From positions 20,923,194 through 20,987,193 of the forward strand of contig NC_087071.1 of assembly GCF_963678635.1 (NCBI RefSeq): DNA of 64,000 nt, read 5' to 3'. Position 1 is the first letter of the stretch. Every line of letters begins with the position of its first letter. Positions 55,086-64,000 of this stretch are shown here, one piece after another. The notes below the pieces were generated by a model that worked only from the letters and a program-made list of their open reading frames with translations, had not been told where the DNA came from and searched no databases. The translations under genes and the position numbers were made by a program. Source of the stretch: Symsagittifera roscoffensis (lineage: Eukaryota > Xenacoelomorpha > Acoela > Convolutidae).

Positions 55086-55779
55086 TGTGACACCGTAATT
55101 AGAAAAACTTAGTTCTATTTACTTTTAAAAACAAGGAGACTGAAATATGGATGCACTTGTTTGAAACTTCCTTTATCCTTGAATGATATTTGTATATCAG
55201 TTATTGTTATTCTGATCATTGAAAATTGGGAGGAACTTTGTCGAAGGGTGTGTTTCATTTTTATTAGGTTTTTTTGTAATTAACGCATAAGCAAATATCA
55301 CAAATACTCTTTGTATTGAGTTGAAGTATATATATCGTAACCTCTTTTCAGTCGTGAAAAGTTCGAACAGTTTTTGAAAAGTTTTTTCTACGTCGAAAAG
55401 AAAACGGCTTGAAACTTTTGCTTTTTTGTCAATTTTGAACCAGGAAAAAGAGCGAGCAGGCTTTTATTAGACTTTTTCTAGGCTTATAATAGTCCAAGTA
55501 TAAAACGAAAAGGCAATGAAAACAAAGTAGAACCCAACATTTTTCCGATCGATGACAATGAAGAGGAATTGTGTACTCGGATGTGTTTCAGTTGTTTCCT
55601 TTTTTTCCACTTTATTCGTTTTCCACGCATTAGCTGTCACAAATAATCATTGGATTGATTTGGATGATATAATATGTTAAAACCGTTTTAGTCGCCCTTT
55701 TTCCCAAGATCCGTGAAAAATTACCTGCAGGAAAAACAAAAACCACCAGTTTTCTCAGGTTTTTCTTATCAGTCCAGAA

Positions 55780-56235
55780 ATTGCATGTCTACAGTGGTTG
55801 AGATGGTTGACTTTTGTTTTGACCAATGTAACCAAAAATGGCTATGTTTGGACTGACTCGACCAAAAATGGCTATGTTTCGACCGACTTGACCCAGATTG
55901 GCTATGTCTTGACCGACTTGACCCAACTTCACTATGTTTCGACTTACTGGACTAAACGAAAATATGTTCGACTGTGTTCAATACAAGTCAAATCTGTTTG
56001 GATCTTTGGACAACTCGACACAAAATGGATATGTTTAAGCCGACTCGACCGAGGGATAATGTGTTAGTCCTTGTTTGAGACAAGACAGCTATGTTTCGAA
56101 CGACTCGACTCACAATACTTATGTTTTGACCGACTCGACCGAACGAAAATGTGTTCGGCAGGGATCACCGCGAGCCAATTATGTTTCGACCGACTCGACT
56201 TAAAGTGGCTATGCTTCGATGGGCACGTCTGAACG
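55780..56235 (+). repeat. minisatellite of about 30 bp (GGCTATGTTTCGACCGACTCGACC)
   Basis: About a dozen diverged units of TATGTTTCGACCGACTCGAC plus a variable C-AAAATGGC part. The open plus frame at 55798-56067 is a by-product that encodes NGYVSTDLTQ-like repeats. The TCGACC words recall the inverted-repeat element at 26018-26687. Confidence 0.8.
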
Positions 56236-56404
56236 AAAATCCCTAGATCTCGAAGATGAACAAACCGGTAAAATCTGGTAAGATTCTTGCAGAAATGACC
56301 TACTTTGGAGATCCTGTATGTGGCAGGCTATCTGGCAAAATATTTCAACACTCTTAGAAGATTTTACAATATACACCCTTTAAAGATAAACCATCGTAGA
56401 AAAA

Positions 56405-56515
56405 GAAGTTTATCATACAGTTCCATACAAAAAGTATGTTTATCATACATTTCCATACAAAAAGAATGTTTATCATACAATTCCGCGCGAGCCCTCAATG
56501 GAAAATGTATGATAC
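56405..56515 (+). repeat. short tandem TTTATCATACA(T/A)TTCCATACAAAAA repeat
   Basis: Three to four units of about 30 bp. A similar CATACAATTCCATACATCAA stretch occurs near 45955-46015. Confidence 0.65.
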
Positions 56516-56829
56516 CTATTTTTTCCAGATAACTTTTGTCTCAGAAATACGTCAAAAGAAGTTTTGGAGAAGTTTACATAAATTGATGCACGCATTTGAT
56601 TCTTGTGTTTTGAATTATATCATTATCAACATTTTGGATTTCGCGTAAGAAATCAAAACTAAAGTGATTGACCATAATCAAATCTGAGAGCTCATTTTAG
56701 AATCCAATTCTTAACGTCCGAAACAAAACTTTTCAACACTTAATTGAAAAGTTTTTAAAATAAACAAAAATAATCAATAGTAATCGAAAACAGTCTTCAT
56801 GTATCACATTTTCCAATCCAGTTCCAACT

Positions 56830-59100
56830 TGAAAAAACTCAGTTGAAGCTCAAAGTGGGTCCACAACTCAAACAGGCGTTTTGCCAGACTTCAAACTAGA
56901 CATCAAATCTGTTTTTTTTTTCAAAATTTTCATAAAGGTGACCTTGTGATCAATGTAATCAACCATAACCGTAAATATAGTCAACTGCAAGCAAAACTTT
57001 GCAACTATTAATGGTATTGTTACATTTACATGGCTAATGGGGATAATTATGACCGAATGATAAAAAATAGTTTGAATATCAAGTAAGACCTGATTACTCA
57101 ATTTTGTGAAATCGTTACCATCTTGGGAAAACTCCGTTGATTTCTAGATGGTAATGGAAACGCATACACGGCTCCAAATTATAGAATTCAAAAATTTGTT
57201 TTTGATGTTTTTAGGCTTATCTCCATTGCATTTTTTCTGTTTTAGTTTCGATAAGAATGACCCTATCTTCACTTTAATCAAAATAGAACTAAATAAGTTA
57301 ATACAATTCAAATTTAGGAGCTCGGTTTTTTCCCCAATTAATAATCGCAGAGAATAGACTTGAGCTGCTAATTAAGATGTTACATTCACCGGGCTACTAG
57401 GGAGTAATTATGAACAAAAGATAATAATTTTTTTTTTGCACACCAAATAAAGCTTGGTAACAAAGTTTTGTCTATCAAACAAGAAAATTGGTTGAAGCGC
57501 GGTTTTGAAAACACCTTCACGGATCGCATTTTCAGAACACAAACATTTGTTTCTGATTTTTGTGGACCTATCTTCATAGCAGCTCATATTTTTTTGGTTT
57601 CGATTAGAAAGACCATTTTGTCACTGAATTCGAAAAATTACTAACGATGTTGATGCTTTTGAAACCTAGAAGTTCGTTGTCATTAATTAATTACTGAGAA
57701 CTGCTAAAAAATATTACATTCAAACATTCGTCTGGCGTTTGGGGTGTATTTATGACCAAGTGACAAAAATAATACTGAAATAGTTTGTAAATCAAATGGG
57801 GCTTGATAACTCATTTTTGTATCACAATTCCCAACCAAAACAACTCAACCACATCTAATCGAAGAAATTAACCATCGGTGAAATCAACCAAGTCAAAATA
57901 AAATTTGGGCGCTCAATTTCAGAGCCCAAATGTCATCTGCGAAAAAACTTTTCAATTACTAGTTATAATTTTTCCTTTTCTTGGCTAATGGAAGTATTTA
58001 TGAACAAAGGGTATAAAAAGTTTTCAAATCAAGTGAGAATTGATCAGTCAGTTTCTTCAAATGGCTACTGTTCGAAACAACTCAGCTGAAGCCCAGAAGG
58101 TTTTGGAAACTCATACACAGCTCCCAGTTTTCGAACACAAATCTTTGTTTTTGATAATTTTGGGCTTATTTCCATAGCAGTTGTTTTATTTGGCTATCTT
58201 TACTCCAACTTTCGAAACAGAACTAAAAATTTTTGATGGAGTTCAAACGTTGGCTTTTAGTTTTCTCCAATTTTCAATTGCAGAGAGCAGTTTTGAACTT
58301 TTAATTGAAATGTTACTTTCACCCGACTTATGGGGTAACTACGGCCAAATAATAATATTAGTTTTTAATCCAAGTGAGGCTTGATAACTCAGTTTCGTCA
58401 AATCGTTACCAACCAAAACAATTCAATTGAGGATCAGAAGGCAGTGGTTACGTATACACGGCTCCCGGTTCCAGAACACAAACCTTTATTTTGCATTTGA
58501 TAATTTTTGGACATATCTCTATAGCTGCTTTCATTTTCATGGGTTTATCAAAATTCACCACCATATCTTCAGTACAATCAAAACTCACAGATAAATTTGA
58601 TGAGATTTGAACATAGGAGCTCGGTATTAGCACTCCAATATCCGCTGCGATGAATGCTTTTGAACTAATAATTAAAGCGTTACAGTTACCTAGATAATGG
58701 GGGACATAAGGACTAAATTATTAAAGGAATCGATATCAAAAGAAGGCAGTCTTGAAATATCAATTTCTTTAAAATTAATTTAAAAAACAACTCAGTTGAA
58801 GTTTGGAAAGATTGCATAACTCATACAGGGCTCCAAGCACTGGATCAATTGCATACTTATCTCCTTATCTGCTTTCAAAATTTCATTATAAATGACTCCG
58901 TTATTGGTGTAATCAAGTATATCTGATGGGATTGACCTCAATCAAACCTCGGGGGTTATTTTAGAACTCAGCTGTTAACTTTCGAAAAAAATAATTCAAC
59001 TACAAGTTATAACATTACCTTTACTTGGCTGATGGTGGAAGTTATGACCAAATGATACAACTACTTCGTTAACAAAGGGAGTTTTATAGTTCATTTGTTT
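56830..59100 (+). repeat. degenerate satellite, period about 330 bp, about 7 units
   Basis: Each unit contains, in order: TAATTATGACCAAATGATAA-like, TCAAGTGAGGCTTGATAACTC-like, ACCAACCAAAACAACTCA, a CACGGCTCC word followed by GAACACAAA, TTTTTGATAATTTTGG, ATCTCCATAGC, and TTACATTCACC. Unit starts fall near 57045, 57400, 57747, 57990, 58343 and 58705, with remnants before and after. Units are roughly 65-80% alike by eye. No convincing gene lies inside. Confidence 0.75.
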
Positions 59101-59199
59101 CGACAAGTCACCAAAAAATAACTGTAAGGCAACAAACAATGAATTTTTATTTCGAACAATCATTTGAGACTAAGACAAACAATGACTTTATTTCAAGCA

Positions 59200-61010
59200 G
59201 CCCTAACACTCAGAAAGTTAAATAATTTTTCCTTTCTTAAACTTGCTGGTAAAAAAACATTGTCCTTGTGAACGACCTGTTCGATGCCTACGTAATCTTC
59301 GTTCATTTGAAGCAGTTATTTTTTGCTCATCAAACCGATGAAACTACAACTTTAAGGAAGATTGATTAGAATGATATACTTTGTTATTCGAGTGGAGAAG
59401 ACATTTAAAAAATCAAAACACTTTTCAATTTTTTTGTCAAGAAACCAAAGGCGAGAAAATTACAGGATAAAGGAGAAGAAAGCTTTGATATTTCTGTATC
59501 AAGGAAAAACAGATTGCGTCCTCTTGAAATATCTACTATGTGGCAATGATAATCTTGATGTGACTCAGTAACTCATTGCATTCTTGACATGCTTTTTTTT
59601 CTAAGTTAAATGATTTTTTTTTTAAATCTCGAACAAAGCTTTTAGTTTGGGTTCAATTCTATATATTTTTTTCCCATTCAAAAAACACCGTTAGACAATT
59701 TGAAATTTTTTGGCTCCAAAAACGAGTAATCGCTTGAATGTCATTTATCGGCAACAATGAGATAACGCTGCAAAGGCCTCCAGTTTTGTAAGACCTTGCT
59801 GATGAATTAAGCTGAACTAACCTTTTTTGATATACAAGGAAAAAATTGAGTTTCTTGGAGAGCAAGTTTTCATAGGTTTCCCACAGTTTCATAAGTCTCT
59901 TATTAAACGCGATGAAAAAAGCAGATATAAAAATTGATTTTGAAACCAAAACAAAAAACAAAAAAAATGAAGACGAGGAGAAGAAAGTTTTGAGTACTCT
60001 AAATCAAAAAATTGCATTCCGCGTCCCCTTACAAAATTTAAAATGTATCAGAGGTAAAACACAGTTTGATAATCAATTTATTAGAAATTTGACGGATATC
60101 AATTGATTTTAGTGACCGCAAAATTAATTGAAAATCAAAAAATGTTTTATCTTGGTTCCACTACATTGCAATTTGGCAAAATTACCGGTTGGGAAGTTCT
60201 TGGCTCCAAGAAATTAATACGAGCACCAATCTTAAGTATCGACAAAAAAGACGTAAATCTGCGGACGCCTACAGTTTCAATTGATTTTGCTGAGGAAGAT
60301 GAATGAGGATTTTCGAAGTTAAATTTTCGAGTTTAACAAAACTGTTTTTTTTTTGTATTGGTTTTGTTTATTTTGGAACATTTACTTTTTACTTTTATAT
60401 GTTCTTTACCAATATTCATATGACTTTTATAACAAATTTTCCTATCTGTTAAATTATCCGGTCTATCAGTCAGGCTTGCGACACTTGCGACACTTTCAGC
60501 CATCAAAAGAGTCGTTTTCTTGATGAGTAAAAAAACAAGCAAAAAAAACATTTCCCGACGTACTCAAGCTCAGAAATTCATTTGATTTGTCTTCTCGTCA
60601 ACTCGCTGGTAAAATAAATATTGTCCTAAAACGACCGACCTGTTTGAGGCTCAATTACTCTTTGTTCATTAAAAAAAAACTGGCTCCAATAACGAATATT
60701 TGCGCAAAAGACAAATATCGGCATTAATGAGATAACGCTGCAAAGGCCTCCAACTTTGTTAGATCTTGCTGAAGAAAACTTTATTAAGTTAAGCTAACCA
60801 TTTTTTGATATGCAACAAATAAAATGAGTTTTTTGTAGTTCAAAAGACATAAACAGTTATCGAACCACTTTTCATAGGTTTCCCACAGTTTCATAAGTCT
60901 CATTATTAAACGCTAAAAACAGCAAATACAAAATTGATCTTGAAAACAAAAAAAGTAAACTCAATGACGAATAAAATGAAGATAAAAAAAGTTATCTGGG
61001 TTCAACTACA
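59200..61010 (+). repeat. tandem duplication (59200-60170 and 60560-61010)
   Basis: The two segments share, in order: CTCAGAAA, TTGCTGGTAAAA-ATTGTCCT, GACCTGTT, GAGATAACGCTGCAAAGGCC, TTCATAGGTTTCCCACAGTT, and GGTTC-ACTACAT. The second copy is shorter by several deletions and runs straight into the glycoprotein-like ORF. Confidence 0.7.
59912..60306 (+). pseudogene. two overlapping small ORFs in the first duplicate
   Basis: 59912-60106 encodes a Lys/Glu-rich 64-residue stretch (MKKADIKIDFETKTKNKKNE). 60103-60306, in another frame, encodes 67 residues with FYLGSTTLQF and an acidic end. The second duplicate has the counterpart IDLENKKSK then YLGSTTSHVEPD, leading into the ORF at 61017. They therefore look like a decayed copy of the N-terminal region of that ORF. 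No domain recognised. Confidence 0.4.
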
Positions 61011-62483
61011 TCGCATGTGGAACCTGATCTAACTGAAATATTAGTTGAATACGAAAAAGGTTTCGACATGACCACTCGAAAAATCAAAATTGACCCTTAT
61101 GCCACAGGTCATCCTCTAAACGAAGGAACATCATATATACCAGTTAATTTTCAAAAAAGTAATGGTCAACCAGGTGGACATCTAAAGCCCCATGACACTA
61201 GAAGCACACGTTTACAAGAACTATCACTAATGAATAATTCTTATTTTGGTAATATCCACTATGATATTCACTTAGATATGAAATTAGACTACACAATTAG
61301 CCGAATTTTTTAGGAAATGTCACTCTCTGAATTAGAAACACTTCACCAACTATGCGAATTAGAACGGACACAAATCCTACAATCACTTGCACTAGCAGTA
61401 TTAAAAATACCCTACGCAGGATATTTACTATCAGGAAATAGATCAAATTTTTTAGACTACGAAGGAAACATTTTATGGTTTTATACCTGCACCAAAAAAG
61501 TATCACCACTATATGTTTTTGAAGATAAACGATGCTATAAAAGAATCCCTATCTTTTATAAAAATAAAGTACATTTCGTTGACACACTTTCAAGACGAAC
61601 ATATTTCTGGGATACCGCAGTCCCATGTGGATCAGAAAATAGCCACAATGTAGTACAACTGAACCCTGATGAAGATAAATATTGCCTTCTTACCCCATAC
61701 CCCACATTAATGCAATCACTCAAAAACTTTTCACCAGAAAGCATTAGAGCTATTGCTCGAAACCCAAATATCGACTTACAATCAATTGGAATATATTCAA
61801 AATCCGATATCCAACATCACATTAGAACACAACAATTCCAAGAATTATTAACGCAAATGGACACTATACAAAGACAATCAATTGACCAAAACTTACGCAA
61901 ACTTGCCGAAACAGCAGGATTTGCAGATATCTATACACAAGATTATAGCGGATATTTTAAAGATATTAAAGACTATATATATCTCAACGGTGAAAAATAC
62001 CGACCACAAGATATCTCACCTATAAATATTTTTAGCTTTGTTCCACTAAAAAATGAAATTCTTGATTTTCTAGGATGGCCCTATTACATCTTAGAAAAAT
62101 TGACTATTTTATACGCAATGTTTAACTTTCTTTTTTCACTTTTAAAAGGAATCTATAATACATGCGCTATACACACACAAGTAAATAGACAATCAAGTGT
62201 AGCACGCATACTATTTGCAGGATTTTTTGGAATTTTTTCATCATCAATAAACAAAATTCTTTTAGACGCACAAATAAAAGAATATAACACAAAAATAGCG
62301 ACAAGACAGAACACGTACGACGAAGAACATAATAATATAGAAATAACGCCTACAGCACCACAGTTGCCACCCCTACCACATAACCATCCATTATCCCTAG
62401 TCCCACGAAATTTTCGAAATTTAGCAATAACACATAATCCAAATTTTAGACAAACATATCGCAAAGTCCCATACAACATATAA
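60975..62483 (+). pseudogene. envelope/viral-glycoprotein-like ORF with one in-frame TAG
   Basis: Open from 60975 to 62483 except for a TAG at 61311; there is no frameshift. The part after the TAG starts with an ATG at 61317 (388 codons). It contains LDYEGNILWFYTCTKKVSPL, a Cys at ..DKRCYKRIP, an AVPCGSENSH stretch, and YCLLTPYPTLM. A helical region at residues 155-200 follows. Hydrophobic segments at about 255-285 and 297-316 could anchor the protein, followed by a Pro-rich tail (PQLPPLPHNHPLSLVP). A Cys-containing ectodomain, heptad-like helix, membrane anchor and short tail are the layout of a fusion glycoprotein. I suspect capture from, or sharing with, negative-strand RNA virus or BEL/Pao env-type proteins, but the family is not proven. 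Coding strand is A+C-rich and G-poor. Confidence 0.5.
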
Positions 62484-62584
62484 AGACACATCATTCACAA
62501 GATGAAAATACATATGAACAAATTATCGAACAACCCCATACCACCGCTTTTCAGTCTCAAAATAATAATTTTTTTTAGCCCACG

Positions 62585-64000
62585 ATGAGCCGACAACTTG
62601 GATCCCTACACCGCTCAAATTCCCATCCAACCAACCTCAACACTCCAATTACAATAATTCCACTTTTTGCTTTCCCGCCACCCGATTTCCCAACTAGTAA
62701 TATAACATCAGGCATGAATTCAGACACTAATTCAAATATTTCAGTTTTATACTCCATTTCACAACTCAATAACCCTAATGTTAAAACCCCTGATGAATTT
62801 GCAGACTCTGAACCATCTCCATCCAATAATTTTCAAACCAACTCCTCAATTTTTTCAAAACCCCCTTTTCAACCAATCCCACCAAATAACCCACTCCCAT
62901 CCATTTCTACACCCTCTTATGCTTCTCAAGTCACCCCAACATACTCTTCATTTTATTGATGAATAGATCGATCATCCAATTCTCCAGATATTCCCCAAAT
63001 CTCCCAAGAACTCGATAATTTTATCAACCTACAACAACAACTATTACACCCTAACACCCCCACTATAAATCAGATTTCTTCCACAATAGAATCCTCAAAC
63101 CCACCTACCCCTACACCCTCTTCAGCTTATTCTGCATCATTAGCACAATCATCCACTTCCACCGAATCATCAAAAAGCACTAATAGAGCTTATCGTACTT
63201 TTAAAAGAAAATTCCCAAACCATCCATTCCCAACCAAACCAGGAACAGCCCGTGAATATATTAATCATCCACATCACACTAACACGAAAGATTTTCTAGC
63301 AATCACCTTACCTTCATTTCCATAATATACTTTAAACACCCCTCATGACACTAACGACACACGTAGCTTTGTAGATGAACATGTTTTAATGCCTACACTT
63401 CATTGGACATCATATTATCATTTTACTAATCCCCTTTGCCTACCATTATCTAATACTCATGACGATATAGAAAGAAATCAAGATATGCTATATCGACTCA
63501 CCACACCACTAACACATAGACAATTTACTTATATAGGATATAAAAAATCACAAAAAACATTCACTGCACCCCGAGCTAACGAATTTACGCTAGAATATTA
63601 CGATCATAACATCATACGAATTAACCAAGACCAATTTTTAGATGATGATCGCTTCGCTAATCCACAACTAACAGAAAAATTCTTCATCAAAACACCATAT
63701 GTATTTACACTCAATATATTTGATCGAAAATTTGATCACATCATTTCTGAAGCACTAACCGACATGCAAGCTTACGAAAGTTTAAAAGAAAAATTTCAAT
63801 TATTTTCAATAACCTTCCACTTCCTTGCACCACATGAACGCGATTTGCACTGCTCACACGACATTATGTTACGCACTAAACAAGCCCACACATATATATA
63901 TTATCGCTTCATACAAAATCATTTTGACCTACACACTCCATCAAGACAACCACACCACCGTTTTCAGTTCCTTAACTCTAAATACTCTTCACCATTTTTT
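62585..64000 (+). pseudogene. Pro/Ser/Asn-rich ORF running off the right edge, three in-frame stops
   Basis: Starts at an ATG 102 bp after the glycoprotein-like stop and stays in one frame to the window end (about 470 codons), except for TGA TGA at 62957-62962 and TAA at 63323. The first 240 codons are disordered and rich in Pro, Ser, Asn and Thr (MSRQLGSLHRSNSHPTNLN...). The rest looks folded: LHWTSYYHFTNPLCLPLSNT, EFTLEYYDHNIIRINQDQF, FQLFSITFHFLAPHERDL. The base composition equals that of the upstream ORF, so both belong to one element or virus-derived segment. A structural or nucleocapsid-like role is possible; I recognise no family. Confidence 0.45.

Noticed and set aside
55798..56067. 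90-codon plus-strand frame with GYV-TDLT repeats
   Set aside because: It is the translation of the 30-bp minisatellite.
62585..64000. Naming the right-end ORF as a chuvirus nucleoprotein
   Set aside because: Only the order after a glycoprotein-like ORF suggests it; I see no diagnostic motif and cannot run a profile search.

Overview
This is a stretch of a transposon-rich animal nuclear genome. Two host genes point to a metazoan. One is SEL1/SEL1L, the ER-associated degradation adaptor. The other is a DEG/ENaC sodium channel, an animal-specific family. Both are on the minus strand, have GT-AG introns, and are split by introns full of decayed retroelements. BEL/Pao and GalEa-type Ty1/copia elements and a tRNA-Arg gene with a pol III terminator fit an invertebrate. 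I cannot resolve the phylum.

Layout, left to right. (1) 0.5-4.4 kb: four exons of SEL1 (minus), with the rest of the gene beyond the left edge. (2) 5.0-9.7 kb: a Ty1/copia element with 140/142-bp LTRs and a CATTC target duplication, interrupted by a 5'-truncated LINE, and sitting between two inverted copies of a dispersed LTR-like repeat (here 'LTR-X'). (3) 9.7-21.4 kb: a plus-strand region with a GC-rich minisatellite, a broken Ty3-type gag, and a long, purine-rich, multiply broken coding region of unknown function (family X, copy A). (4) 21.8-24.9 kb: a 5'-truncated BEL/Pao element (minus). (5) 26.0-26.7 kb: a small inverted-repeat element made of TCGACC-type repeats.

(6) 27.0-48.0 kb: two exons of a DEG/ENaC channel gene (minus) separated by a 19.2-kb intron. 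The upstream exon encodes a CUB domain followed by the channel ectodomain; the downstream exon carries the cysteine-rich ectodomain, TM2 and the stop. The two exons join in phase. The intron holds a foldback element containing tRNA-Arg(UCG), a badly decayed Ty3/gypsy element (31.3-40.3 kb, minus) with an internal RT duplication and an SGNH-hydrolase-like ORF downstream of its integrase, and a tandem dimer of a 535-bp repeat. (7) 48.7-55.1 kb: LTR-X copies flanking a second, shorter copy of family X, with minisatellites between. (8) 55.8-61 kb: minisatellites, a degenerate satellite of about 330 bp period, and a tandem duplication of about 1 kb. (9) 61.0-64.0 kb: two plus-strand ORFs in A+C-rich, G-poor sequence unlike the rest of the window. 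The first looks like a membrane-anchored viral/retroelement glycoprotein and the second is an unidentified Pro/Ser/Asn-rich protein running off the right edge. Both are broken only by in-frame stop codons, with no frameshift that I can see.

There is no operon-like logic here. SEL1 and the channel are ordinary host genes; nearly everything else is mobile-element sediment. The items most worth following up are the CUB-containing DEG/ENaC gene, the family X/LTR-X element, the inverted-repeat family ending in CCCGGGTCGAG, and the ORF pair at the right end. All identifications come from reading the sequence; no database search was run.
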